Below the pieces are notes generated by a model that saw only the letters and a list, made by a program, of their open reading frames with translations, was not told the DNA's origin and did no database searches. Below are positions 11,364 to 18,036 of a DNA stretch of 26,224 bases, in pieces. Position 1 is the stretch's first letter, and the number at the start of each line of letters is the position of its first letter. The translations under genes and the position numbers were made by a program. The stretch lies in the NCBI GenBank assembly GCA_964565715.1, contig CAZMGG010000078.1, positions 1 through 26,224 on the forward strand, written 5' to 3'. Source of the stretch: CAZMGG01 sp964565715. GTDB taxonomy: Bacteria > Planctomycetota > UBA1135 > UBA2386.

Positions 11364-12596
11364 TCAGACGCCTTCGATCGCCTCGCTGGCGATGTCGCCC
11401 GGCACGCCGCCGAGGACGCCGGTGGCGCGACCGACCTGCTCGAAGCGCTCCAGGATGCCGGCGATCTGCTGGTCGGTGTGGGTCGCGATGTAGCTGGTGC
11501 GGATCAGGTCCATGCCGATCGGCACCGCCGGCGTCGTCACCGCGTTGGTGAACAGGCCGCTGTCGAACAGGGCCCGCCAGGTCCGCATCATCTGCTCCTG
11601 GTGGCGGATCAGCACCGGCACGATCGGGCTGTCCTTGGTGCCGCCGACCTCGAAGCCGAGCTGCTGCAGCCCCTGCCGCACGCGGTGGGCGACGGACAGG
11701 ACCCGCCGGCGCAGTTCGGGCTGCGCCTCGATCACGTCGAGGGCGGCCAGGGCCGCCGCCGTCGAGGCCGGCGCGATCGACGCCGAGAAGATCAGCGCCC
11801 GCGCATGGTGCTTCAGGTAGTGGATCACCCGCTCGGGTCCGGCGATGAAGCCGCCCAGGCTGGCGAAGCTCTTGCTGAAGGTGCCCATCAGCAGGTCGGC
11901 CTCGGCCAGCACGCCCAGGTGTTCGGCGGCGCCGCGGCCGCCCCGGCCCAGCACGCCGGCGCTGTGGGCCTCGTCGACCATCACCCGGGCGCCGTACTTG
12001 CGGGCCAGGGCCATGATCGTCGGCAGGTCCGCCAGATCGCCCATCATCGAGAACAGGCCGTCGACGACGATCAGCTTGCCCTTGCCCTGGTCGGCGGTGC
12101 GCTGCAACTGGGCCTCCAGGTCGACCATGTCGTTGTGCTTGAACTTGCGCAGCTCCGCGAAGCTCAGCCGGCAGCCGTCGATGATCGAGGCGTGGTTCTC
12201 CCGGTCGCACAGGATCACGTCGTCCTTGCCGCACAGGGCCGAGATCGTGCCCAGGTTGGTCTGGAAGCCCGTGGAGAAGCACAGGGCGGCCTCCTTGCCC
12301 ATGAACCGGGCCAGCCGCCGTTCGAGTTCCTCGTGCAGCTCGAGGGTGCCGTTCAGGAAGCGGCTGCCGGAGCAGGAGGTCCCGTAGCGCCGGATCGCCT
12401 CCTGGGCCGCCGCCAGCACCTTCGGGTGGTGGGTGAGCCCCAGGTAGTTGTTGCTGCCGGCCATGATCAGCCGGCGGCCGTCGATCGTCACCTCGGTGGC
12501 TTCGCTCCCGCTCAGCGGGATGAAGTAGGGGTAGACGCCCTTGGCCTGGATCTCACGGGCCTTGGTGAAGCCGTCGCACTTCTGGAAGAGGTCCAA
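11364..12596 (-). CDS. Alpha-oxoamine synthase, serine palmitoyltransferase-like (PLP)
   Basis: This fold-type I PLP enzyme condenses an amino acid with an acyl-CoA or acyl-ACP and loses CO2; relatives are serine palmitoyltransferase (SPT), BioF and Kbl. Active-site residues visible from the TTG start are His135 in ENHASIID, Asp208 and His211 in VDEAHSAG and the PLP lysine Lys242 in GTFSKSFASLGGF. The pattern GTFSKS...GGFIAG followed by LKHHARALIFSASIAPAS resembles SPT more than Kbl or BioF, as I recall these families. The N-terminal LFQKCDGFTKAREIQAKGVYPYFIP also fits SPT-like proteins. There is no in-frame ATG near the N-terminus. TTG at 12596 gives 410 residues, the family length; another TTG at 12686 would add 30 non-conserved residues. 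The gene diverges from an SDR gene. Exact substrate is inferred, not shown. Confidence 0.88.
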   Translation of the reverse strand: MDLFQKCDGFTKAREIQAKGVYPYFIPLSGSEATEVTIDGRRLIMAGSNNYLGLTHHPKVLAAAQEAIRRYGTSCSGSRFLNGTLELHEELERRLARFMGKEAALCFSTGFQTNLGTISALCGKDDVILCDRENHASIIDGCRLSFAELRKFKHNDMVDLEAQLQRTADQGKGKLIVVDGLFSMMGDLADLPTIMALARKYGARVMVDEAHSAGVLGRGGRGAAEHLGVLAEADLLMGTFSKSFASLGGFIAGPERVIHYLKHHARALIFSASIAPASTAAALAALDVIEAQPELRRRVLSVAHRVRQGLQQLGFEVGGTKDSPIVPVLIRHQEQMMRTWRALFDSGLFTNAVTTPAVPIGMDLIRTSYIATHTDQQIAGILERFEQVGRATGVLGGVPGDIASEAIEGV

Positions 12597-12681
12597 ACTG
12601 GGGCGGGGGTTGCTGGGGTCGAGGGGGCCGACGAGGTCTCGGATCCCGGGGGTGCGGATGTTAGATTTTGCCCGCGGTCGG

Positions 12682-12696
12682 CACAAACCCTTTGTG
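12682..12696. promoter_or_regulatory. Inverted repeat between divergent genes (possible operator)
   Basis: CACAAA at 12682-12687 and TTTGTG at 12691-12696 form a perfect 6-bp dyad with a three-base CCC spacer. It lies in the roughly 105-base gap between the divergent oxoamine synthase and SDR genes, six bases before the SDR TTG start. An AT-richer patch nearby (TTAGATTTTG, 12661-12670) could be the -10 area of the minus-strand gene. A role as an operator is inference from position. Confidence 0.3.
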
Positions 12697-12701
12697 AACG
12701 C

Positions 12702-13712
12702 TTGAATACCGACGGATGGGCGAAGGGCGTGCTGCTGACCGGGGCCACCGGGTTCGTGGGCGCAGCCCTGCTGCGGGCCCTGCTGGCCCGCGGGATGCCC
12801 CCGGACCGGATCCGGTGTCTCGTGCGGGCGCCCGAACGGGCCATGGCGGCCGGAATTCCGGTGGCGAGCGCCTGGATCGGCGACCTCGGCGACCCGCGGA
12901 GCCTTGCCCGGGCGGCCGAGGGGATCGACCTGTGCCTGCACGTGGCCGGGGCGGTGAAGGGCTACCGGCCGGGGCACTTCCTGGAGGCCAACGCCATGGG
13001 CACCGCCCGCCTGGTGGACGCCCTCACCCAGGCTGTGCCCGGGGCCCGGCTGGTCCTGGTGTCATCCCTGGCGGCGGCCGGCCCGTCGCCCGATGGCGCC
13101 ACCTCTTTGCTGCCGCCGGACCGCTGCCGGCCCTGTTCCCTCTACGGCGAGAGCAAGCGGCAGGGGGAACTGGCGGTGGTGGGGGCGCAAGGCCTCGCCT
13201 GGACCGTCGTCCGGCCGCCGATCGTCTACGGCCCCGGCGATGCCGCCACCCGGCTGCTGTTCCGTCAGGCCCTCGGGCCCGTCTGCCTCGTGCCGCGGGC
13301 CGAGCGGCCGCTGTCGATCATCCACGTCGACGACCTGGTGGCGGCGCTGCTGCGGGCGGCCGAGGGTCGCGCCACCGGCCGGATCCTGGCGGTGGAAGGG
13401 CCCGACCGGACCACGACCCACGACCTGCTGGCCGCGATCGCCCGGGCCTGCGGCCGGCGGGCCCGGCTGGTGCCGGTGCCGATGGTCCTGCCGCGCACCG
13501 CGGCGGTCGCCGCCGACCTCTGGGCCCGCCTGCGCCGGCGTCCGGGCTTCTTCAGCCAGGACAAGGTGCGCGAGATCGGCGCGCCGGGGTGGGTCGCCGA
13601 TGGTGCGCCGGCCCGGCAGGCGCTGGGCTGGCAGCCGCAGGTGACGCTGGCCGCGGGCCTCGCGGCGGTGGCGGTGCGCGAGGGTTTCGCCCGCCCGGGC
13701 GCGGCCGGCTGA
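12702..13712 (+). CDS. NAD-dependent epimerase/dehydratase family (extended SDR)
   Basis: This is an extended short-chain dehydrogenase/reductase. It has the NAD(P)-binding motif TGATGFVG at residues 13-20, an acidic GDLGD segment near 60-64, the catalytic SS at 121-122, and YxxxK with Tyr138 and Lys142. The substrate-side motif VRPPIVYGPGD and IIHVDDLVAALL follow. The C-terminal part (FFSQDKVREIGAPGWVAD) is of a kind seen in epimerase-like reductases. The open frame runs far upstream, but that part is antisense shadow. Candidate starts are TTG at 12702 (336 residues) and GTG at 12729 (327 residues); the second places the Rossmann strand at the very N-terminus. It is divergent from the SPT-like gene and convergent with the carbamoyltransferase 16 bases away. 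Substrate is unknown; a 3-ketosphinganine or ketoceramide reductase role is a hypothesis from context. Confidence 0.87.
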   Translation: MNTDGWAKGVLLTGATGFVGAALLRALLARGMPPDRIRCLVRAPERAMAAGIPVASAWIGDLGDPRSLARAAEGIDLCLHVAGAVKGYRPGHFLEANAMGTARLVDALTQAVPGARLVLVSSLAAAGPSPDGATSLLPPDRCRPCSLYGESKRQGELAVVGAQGLAWTVVRPPIVYGPGDAATRLLFRQALGPVCLVPRAERPLSIIHVDDLVAALLRAAEGRATGRILAVEGPDRTTTHDLLAAIARACGRRARLVPVPMVLPRTAAVAADLWARLRRRPGFFSQDKVREIGAPGWVADGAPARQALGWQPQVTLAAGLAAVAVREGFARPGAAG

Positions 13713-13728
13713 GCCGCGACCAGGGCCG

Positions 13729-14730
13729 TTACTTGAGCAGCTGCAGCAGCAGCGCCTTCTGCACGTGCAGCCGGTTCTCCGCCTGGTCGTAGATGACCGA
13801 CCGCGGGCCGTCGAGCACGTCGTCGGTGGCGACGACGTTGCGTCGCACCGGCAGCGGATGCATGAACAGCGCGTTGTTGGTGGTCGCCATCAGCGGCGCG
13901 TCCACCCGCCACGAGCCCAGCGACCGCTTGACGATCGCCTCCCGCTCCGGGTCGTCCCAGTACTTCGGCGCTCCCCAGGAACGGGCGTAGAGCACGTCGG
14001 CGCCGCGGCTGGCTGCCTGCAGGTCGTTCACGACCTGCACCTTGCCGCCGCCGTCGTCGGCGAGCCTGCGGGCGCGCTGGACGATCTCGTCGTCCACCTC
14101 GAAGCCGAGCGGATGGGCGACCGTGACATCCATCCCCAGCGCCGCCGCCAGCGTCAGGATCGAGTGGGTGGGGCCGAGCGACTTGGGCTCCGGGTGGTTG
14201 CACCACGCCAGCGTCAGCTTGCGGCCCTTCAGGGACAGGAGCTGCTCGCGCATCGTCATGATGTCGGCGATCGCTTGGCACGGATGCTCGAAGCACGTCT
14301 CCAGGTTGATCACCGGCACCGTCGCGTTCCCGGCGTAGCTGCGCAGGAGCAGTTCCTGCCGGTCGCGCTCCCACGACTGCGTGCGCATGGCGCAGCGGAT
14401 GCCGAGCGCATCGACGTAGCGGGACAGCGTGCGGGCCGCGTCCTTGACGTGCTCCTCGGCGGGGCCGTCCATCACCACCTGCTCCTCGGGTTCCAGGTCG
14501 TACATCTCGCGGTCGGCGAAGATGTTGATGCAGTGGCCGCCGAGCTGGACCATCGCCACCTCGAAGGAGACCCGGGTGCGGAGGCTGCGGTCGAAGAACA
14601 GCATGCCCAGGGTCTTGCCGGCCAGCAGCTGGCCGGGCCGCTTGCCCTTGGCGCGTCCTGCCAGCTCCAACAGATCGTCGAGTTCCTGCCGCGACAGGTC
14701 GGCCGCTGAGAGGAAGTTGCGCTTGCTCAC
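13729..14730 (-). CDS. argF': N-acetylornithine carbamoyltransferase-like (OTCase family)
   Basis: The enzyme should transfer a carbamoyl group from carbamoyl phosphate to an ornithine derivative in arginine synthesis. The carbamoyl-phosphate loop DRSLRTRVSFE lies at residues 47-57, followed by VMDGPAEEH (86-94), FEHPCQ, the SWGA motif, and LPVRRNVVATDDV with DQAENRLHVQKA at the C-terminus. These blocks follow Xanthomonas acetylornithine transcarbamylase more closely than ordinary OTCases. Glu92 occupies the position known to favour N-acetylornithine; Bacteroides succinylornithine transcarbamylase has Pro there. The carboxylated Lys302 of the Xanthomonas enzyme is Val here (residue 300). GTG at 14730 with AGGAG upstream gives 333 residues. 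The ATG at 14784 would add 18 residues and overlap tadA. It is divergent from tadA with 32 bases between starts. Confidence 0.85.
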   Translation of the reverse strand: MSKRNFLSAADLSRQELDDLLELAGRAKGKRPGQLLAGKTLGMLFFDRSLRTRVSFEVAMVQLGGHCINIFADREMYDLEPEEQVVMDGPAEEHVKDAARTLSRYVDALGIRCAMRTQSWERDRQELLLRSYAGNATVPVINLETCFEHPCQAIADIMTMREQLLSLKGRKLTLAWCNHPEPKSLGPTHSILTLAAALGMDVTVAHPLGFEVDDEIVQRARRLADDGGGKVQVVNDLQAASRGADVLYARSWGAPKYWDDPEREAIVKRSLGSWRVDAPLMATTNNALFMHPLPVRRNVVATDDVLDGPRSVIYDQAENRLHVQKALLLQLLK

Positions 14731-14762
14731 GGAATCCTGCTCCTGGAAAACGGGGATCCTAG

Positions 14763-15230
14763 ATGGCGTCGGATCCCCTCTCAAGCGAAGACGAGCGCCG
14801 CATGCAGCGTTGCCTGGAACTGGCGCGCGAGGCCGCTGCGCACGACGAGGTGCCGGTCGGCGCGCTGGTGGTGGTCGATGGCGTGGTGGTCGGCGAGGGA
14901 CGCAATCGTTGCGAGGAACTGCGCTCGGCGCTGGCCCACGCCGAGATGGAGGCGTTGCAGCAGGCGCTGGCCCGGACCGGCGAGCCGCGCCTGCCCACCG
15001 CCACCCTCTACTGCACCCTGGAGCCGTGCTTCCTCTGCACCGGTGCCCTGCTGCACGTGCGGGTGGCGCGGGTGGTGTTCGGCGCCCTCGACCCCAAGTT
15101 CGGCGCCTGCGGCTCGCTGGCCAACCTGCCCGCCGACCCGCGCCTCAACCATCGCTGCCCGGTGACCGGGGGCGTCCTGGCCGAGGCCAGCGCCGGGCTG
15201 CTGCGCGCCTTCTTCCGCGGCAAGCGGTGA
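14763..15230 (+). CDS. tadA: tRNA-specific adenosine deaminase (A34 to I34)
   Basis: TadA deaminates the wobble adenosine of tRNA-Arg(ACG) to inosine. The 155-residue protein carries the cytidine-deaminase fold: VPVGALVVVDGVVVGEGRN near 30-48, the zinc/proton-shuttle motif HAE with His59 and Glu61, and PCFLC with Cys89 and Cys92. The family usually has PCxMC, so Leu91 replaces Met, a conservative change. TATLYCTLEPC and VVFGALDPKFGACGS match TadA well. The ATG at 14763 is the first start of the frame; the divergent carbamoyltransferase begins 32 bases away, so promoters of both probably overlap coding sequence. A guanine deaminase or other family member is possible but less likely given the short length. 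Confidence 0.92.
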   Translation: MASDPLSSEDERRMQRCLELAREAAAHDEVPVGALVVVDGVVVGEGRNRCEELRSALAHAEMEALQQALARTGEPRLPTATLYCTLEPCFLCTGALLHVRVARVVFGALDPKFGACGSLANLPADPRLNHRCPVTGGVLAEASAGLLRAFFRGKR

Positions 15231-15259
15231 CGCCGCGGTGGCGGGCCGCAACTTCCGCG

Positions 15260-15287
15260 TTGCATCGGCGGCGACCGGCGGCACAAT
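15260..15287 (+). promoter_or_regulatory. Candidate promoter of tRNA-Ser(CGA)
   Basis: TTGCAT at 15260-15265 and CACAAT at 15282-15287 are separated by 16 bases and resemble a sigma-70 -35/-10 pair in an otherwise very GC-rich gap. The predicted start of transcription is about 40 bases before the tRNA. An 8-bp hairpin (CGCCGGCC 15305-15312 with GGCCGGCG 15318-15325) lies between promoter and tRNA and would be part of the 5' leader. Confidence 0.35.
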
Positions 15288-15335
15288 CCTCCGCGCCATT
15301 CGATCGCCGGCCCCGCCGGCCGGCGCGTCCCTCGC

Positions 15336-15425
15336 GGAGAGGTGCCAGAGCGGCTGAATGGACCGCATTCGAAATGCGGCGTGGGCGCGAGTCCACCGGG
15401 GGTTCGAATCCCTCCCTCTCCGCCA
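15336..15425 (+). tRNA. tRNA-Ser(CGA)
   Basis: A class II tRNA of 90 bases including an encoded CCA (15423-15425). The acceptor stem is GGAGAGG (15336-15342) with CCTCTCC (15415-15421) and the discriminator base is G. The anticodon stem CCGCA/TGCGG encloses the loop TTCGAAA, giving anticodon CGA at 15370-15372, which reads UCG serine codons. A long variable arm (GTGGGCGCGAGTCCACC region) and the T arm GGGGGTTCGAATCCCTC follow. The G discriminator and long variable arm are serine identity features. Confidence 0.97.
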
Positions 15426-15441
15426 CTTCCCCTCTCGCCCG

Positions 15442-15489
15442 AGGCAGACGGCGCCCAAGGCAGACGGCCCACGAGGCATACGGCCGGCG
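15442..15489. repeat. Three imperfect 16-bp tandem repeats
   Basis: Units at 15442-15457, 15458-15473 and 15474-15489 begin AGGCAGACGGC, AGGCAGACGGC and AGGCATACGGC, and diverge in their last five bases. They lie between tRNA-Ser(CGA) and the SRP RNA. The third unit overlaps the terminal helix of the SRP RNA precursor on the minus strand. No function is apparent. Confidence 0.6.
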
Positions 15490-15616
15490 AAGGTGGAACC
15501 CCTCAGGCACCCCGGACACAGGCAGCCGCACGCTTATGGCTGCTCCGTTCCCGGCCTGACCAGGTTCACGTCGCTCCCTTGCTCGGGACCCGACGGGCTC
15601 CACCTTCGCCGGCCGT
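15480..15616 (-). ncRNA. ffs: Signal recognition particle RNA, bacterial small type (4.5S)
   Basis: SRP RNA binds Ffh and directs nascent membrane proteins to the translocon. Read on the minus strand, the sequence contains the conserved domain IV with GUGAACCUGGUCAGG, then a GGAA tetraloop, then GGAGCAGCC, matching the universal ACCxGGUCAGG...GGAA...AGCAGCC pattern. The GGAA loop is closed by G:C instead of the usual C:G, a compensated swap that keeps the pair. The two ends pair perfectly over about 18 bases (from 15616 inward and 15480 inward). The core of about 113 nt, 15492-15604, matches the length of E. coli 4.5S RNA, so the mature ends are probably inside the limits given. It lies about 30 bases downstream of tRNA-Ser(GGA) on the same strand, so it is perhaps cotranscribed, or driven by a TATCTT -10-like box at 15639-15644. 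Confidence 0.88.
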
Positions 15617-15645
15617 GGCCGACGATCGCGGACGAAGAAAGATAC

Positions 15646-15736
15646 TGGCGGAGAGGGGGGGATTCGAACCCCCGGCAGGCTTTTGACCCGCACTCGCTTT
15701 CCAAGCGAGCTCCTTAAGCCACTCGGTCACCTCTCC
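15646..15736 (-). tRNA. tRNA-Ser(GGA)
   Basis: A class II tRNA of 91 bases on the minus strand, with encoded CCA (complement of TGG at 15646-15648). The acceptor stem GGAGAGG/CCTCTCC is identical to that of tRNA-Ser(CGA), and the discriminator is G. The anticodon stem CTCGC/GCGAG encloses TTGGAAA, giving anticodon GGA (complement of TCC at 15700-15702), which reads UCC and UCU. A long variable arm (GCGGGTCAAAAGCCTGCC region) and the T arm GGGGGTTCGAATCCCCC follow. Confidence 0.97.
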
Positions 15737-15791
15737 GCACGGGGGACGAACGACGACCTTGGACTGGCCGGCGCCCTGGGCGGAGGGCGGT

Positions 15792-15819
15792 TTCTAACCC
15801 AGGCTCCGGCACCGCGCAA
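15792..15819 (-). promoter_or_regulatory. Candidate promoter of tRNA-Ser(GGA)/SRP RNA
   Basis: On the minus strand, TTGCGC (complement of 15814-15819) and TTAGAA (complement of 15792-15797) are 16 bases apart, the same spacing as in the candidate tRNA-Ser(CGA) promoter. Transcription would start about 50 bases before the tRNA 5' end. The region lies between the divergent tRNA and dnaX. Confidence 0.3.
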
Positions 15820-15877
15820 CGCCGCTCGGCGGTTCCTGGCCCTGGAGTCCGACGGCGGCAGCGCCGACACTGCGCCC

Positions 15878-17590
15878 ATGGCGGATTCCCCCGAGCGCGC
15901 CGGCGCAGAGCCCTACCAGGTCGTCGCCCGACGCTTCCGGCCGCGGACCTTCGGCGAGGTGGTGGGCCAGGAGCCGATCCTGAACTCGCTGCGGGCATCG
16001 CTGAAGAGCGGCAAGATCCCGCACGCCTACCTGTTCGCCGGCAGCCGCGGCGTCGGCAAGACGACGCTCGCCCGGATCCTGGCCCGCTGCCTCAACTGCG
16101 AACAGGGACCGACGCCGGAGCCGTGCGGCACCTGCGAGCTGTGCCGGTCGATCCTGGACGGCAGCAACACCGACGTGGTGGAGATCGACGCCGCCTCCAA
16201 CAACGGCGTCGACGACGTCCGCGTGCTGCGCGAGAGCGTCGGCTTCGCCGCCATGCGGTCGCGCTACAAGGTCTACATCCTGGACGAGGTCCACATGCTG
16301 TCGAAGCCGGCGTTCAACGCGCTGCTGAAGACGCTGGAGGAGCCGCCGCCCAACGTGGTGTTCGTGCTGGCGACGACCGAACTGCACAAGGTGCTGGAGA
16401 CCATCCGGTCGCGCTGCCAGGTGCTGCTGTTCCGGCGCGTCGGCGAGCCGGACATCGTCGAGCGGCTGCGGATGATCGCCGCCCAGGACGGCGTGAACCT
16501 GCCCGACGAGGTGCTGGAGGAGATCGCCACCCAGAGCCGCGGCGGCATGCGCGACGCCGAGACCGCGCTGGAACGCGTCCTGCCGGTGGCGCGGGACGCC
16601 GGCGGTACGCTGGACCTGGCCGCCTACCGCGGCCTGGTGCAGCGGGTCGGCGCCGACCGGGCGGTGGAGGTGGCGACGGCGTTGCTGGCGGGCCAGCCTG
16701 GACCGGCGCTGCACTTCGCCGCCGAACTGCGCCAGAGCGGCGTCGACGAACGGGAGGCGCTGGGCGAACTGATCGAGGTGCTGCGCTGGAGCCTGCTGCT
16801 GAAGGTCGATGGCGCCGACACTGCCCTGGTCACCGCCGGCGGCGCGCTGCGGCCGCGGCTGCAGGCGCTGGCGGATGCCGCCGAGGCCCACGCCCTGGAG
16901 GCGGCGATCCAGGCCGGCGTGCTGGGCCGTGACCGCCTGCGTCGCCTCGACGATCGCGCGGCGGTGGTGGAACTGACCCTCGTGCGCATGGCGCAGGCGG
17001 GTCGGCTGCCGACCCTGGCCGCCCTGCTGGCGGAGGTGCGCGGCGGCGGGCTGCCCGGTCCCCAGGCGGTGGCCCTGCCCGCGGCGAAGGCCCAGGCCGC
17101 GGCCGGGGCGCCGCCGCCCGTGCCCGGCGCGCCGGCCCGCGACGACGGCCTGCGGGCTGCGGCGCTGGCCCGGCTCGGCAACTCGCACCAGCTGCTGCGG
17201 GCGACCCTGGAGCTGTGCCAGGTCCGCGGACCCGACGGCCAGGGGCGCATCGCGGTGCGCCTCGACACCGAGCGGCAGATGCACAAGGACCGCCTCGCGT
17301 CGCCGGGCGTGCAGCAGGAGATCAAGGCGCTGTTCGAGGGCGCGCTGGGCCAGCCCTGCGCCTTGTCGTTCGAGATCGCCGGGCAGGGCACGCCGCCGCC
17401 CCGGGGCACCGGCACCGGCGCGCCGGCGGCCGGGACGGCGATCCCGCCGCCCACCGAGGCGGCGAACCGGGTGCTGGGCCGCTTCGGCGGCCGGGTCGTG
17501 GCGCACAATCCCGAGGATCGCCGCCGTCCCGAACCGGCGCCGGCGGACGCCACGGAGACGCCGCCCGACGATCCGGACCAGCAGCCGTGA
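15878..17590 (+). CDS. dnaX: DNA polymerase III clamp-loader subunit tau/gamma
   Basis: DnaX is the ATPase of the clamp loader that opens the sliding clamp and, as tau, organises the replisome. The ATG at 15878 gives 570 residues starting just before YQVVARRFRPRTFGEVVGQ. The frame is open upstream through the tRNA, but that is shadow. Walker A GSRGVGKTT is at 55-63, the zinc module has Cys74, Cys83, Cys86 and Cys89, the Walker B region is VYILDEVHML, sensor 1 is LATTELHKV and the SRC arginine-finger motif is IRSRCQ. The C-terminal part is Ala/Gly/Pro-rich with domain III-like sequence (near 490-550). At 570 residues it is between gamma- and tau-length; I see no obvious A-rich slippery site for programmed frameshifting. 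dnaX-ybaB-recR is a widely conserved order. Confidence 0.96.
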   Translation: MADSPERAGAEPYQVVARRFRPRTFGEVVGQEPILNSLRASLKSGKIPHAYLFAGSRGVGKTTLARILARCLNCEQGPTPEPCGTCELCRSILDGSNTDVVEIDAASNNGVDDVRVLRESVGFAAMRSRYKVYILDEVHMLSKPAFNALLKTLEEPPPNVVFVLATTELHKVLETIRSRCQVLLFRRVGEPDIVERLRMIAAQDGVNLPDEVLEEIATQSRGGMRDAETALERVLPVARDAGGTLDLAAYRGLVQRVGADRAVEVATALLAGQPGPALHFAAELRQSGVDEREALGELIEVLRWSLLLKVDGADTALVTAGGALRPRLQALADAAEAHALEAAIQAGVLGRDRLRRLDDRAAVVELTLVRMAQAGRLPTLAALLAEVRGGGLPGPQAVALPAAKAQAAAGAPPPVPGAPARDDGLRAAALARLGNSHQLLRATLELCQVRGPDGQGRIAVRLDTERQMHKDRLASPGVQQEIKALFEGALGQPCALSFEIAGQGTPPPRGTGTGAPAAGTAIPPPTEAANRVLGRFGGRVVAHNPEDRRRPEPAPADATETPPDDPDQQP

Positions 17591-17681
17591 GCCGGTCGGG
17601 CTCGTGCTGGGCAGGATGCCCGGGACCGGGCATGATCGGGCCCCGCGACCACGCACGACGCAGCGAACCTCAGGAGCAACG

Positions 17682-18008
17682 ATGGCCACCGGATTCGGCG
17701 ACATGAGCAGCCTGCTGAAGCAGGCCCAGGAACTGCAGCGGCGCATGGCCGAGACCCAGCGCAGCCTGGGCGAGCGGGTCCTCGAGGGTTCCGCCGGCGG
17801 TGGCGCGGTGAAGGCGTTCGTCAACGGCAACCAGGAACTGCAGAAGATCGAGATCCAGCCCGGCGTGGTGGATCCGGCCGACGTCGAGGGCCTGGAGGAC
17901 CTGGTCACCGCCGCCGTGCGCCAGGCGCTCGCCGCGGCCCGGGAGCTGCGCGAGCGCGAGATGAGCAAGGTCACCGGCGGCATGAACCTGCCGGGCATGG
18001 GCTTCTGA
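17682..18008 (+). CDS. ybaB: YbaB/EbfC family nucleoid-associated protein
   Basis: YbaB/EbfC proteins are small dimeric DNA-binding proteins associated with the nucleoid and are often encoded between dnaX and recR, as here. AGGAG lies 6 bases before the ATG at 17682, which fixes the start; the longer open frame from 17604 has no such site. The protein has 108 residues. A helical N-terminus (MSSLLKQAQELQRRMAETQ) is followed by the beta region VLEGSAGGGAVKAFVNGNQELQKIEI, where family members typically have GxVxVxxNGxxxxxxIxI. The C-terminal helix (LVTAAVRQALAAARELRE) ends in a short Gly/Met-rich tail (GGMNLPGMGF), also typical. Confidence 0.94.
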   Translation: MATGFGDMSSLLKQAQELQRRMAETQRSLGERVLEGSAGGGAVKAFVNGNQELQKIEIQPGVVDPADVEGLEDLVTAAVRQALAAARELREREMSKVTGGMNLPGMGF

Positions 18009-18036
18009 GGCCGCGCGGTCCGACGACCAGGTGGCC

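Noticed and set aside
9629..11551. 640-codon plus-strand open frame opposite the repeat protein
   Set aside because: Composition (Leu/Val/Gly/Arg/His) is typical of a GC-rich antisense shadow, while the minus strand has a signal peptide and conserved repeats.
11043..12701. N-terminal extension of the SDR frame reaching back over the oxoamine synthase gene
   Set aside because: The extension is antisense to a conserved PLP enzyme; the SDR fold begins at TGATGFVG just after 12729.
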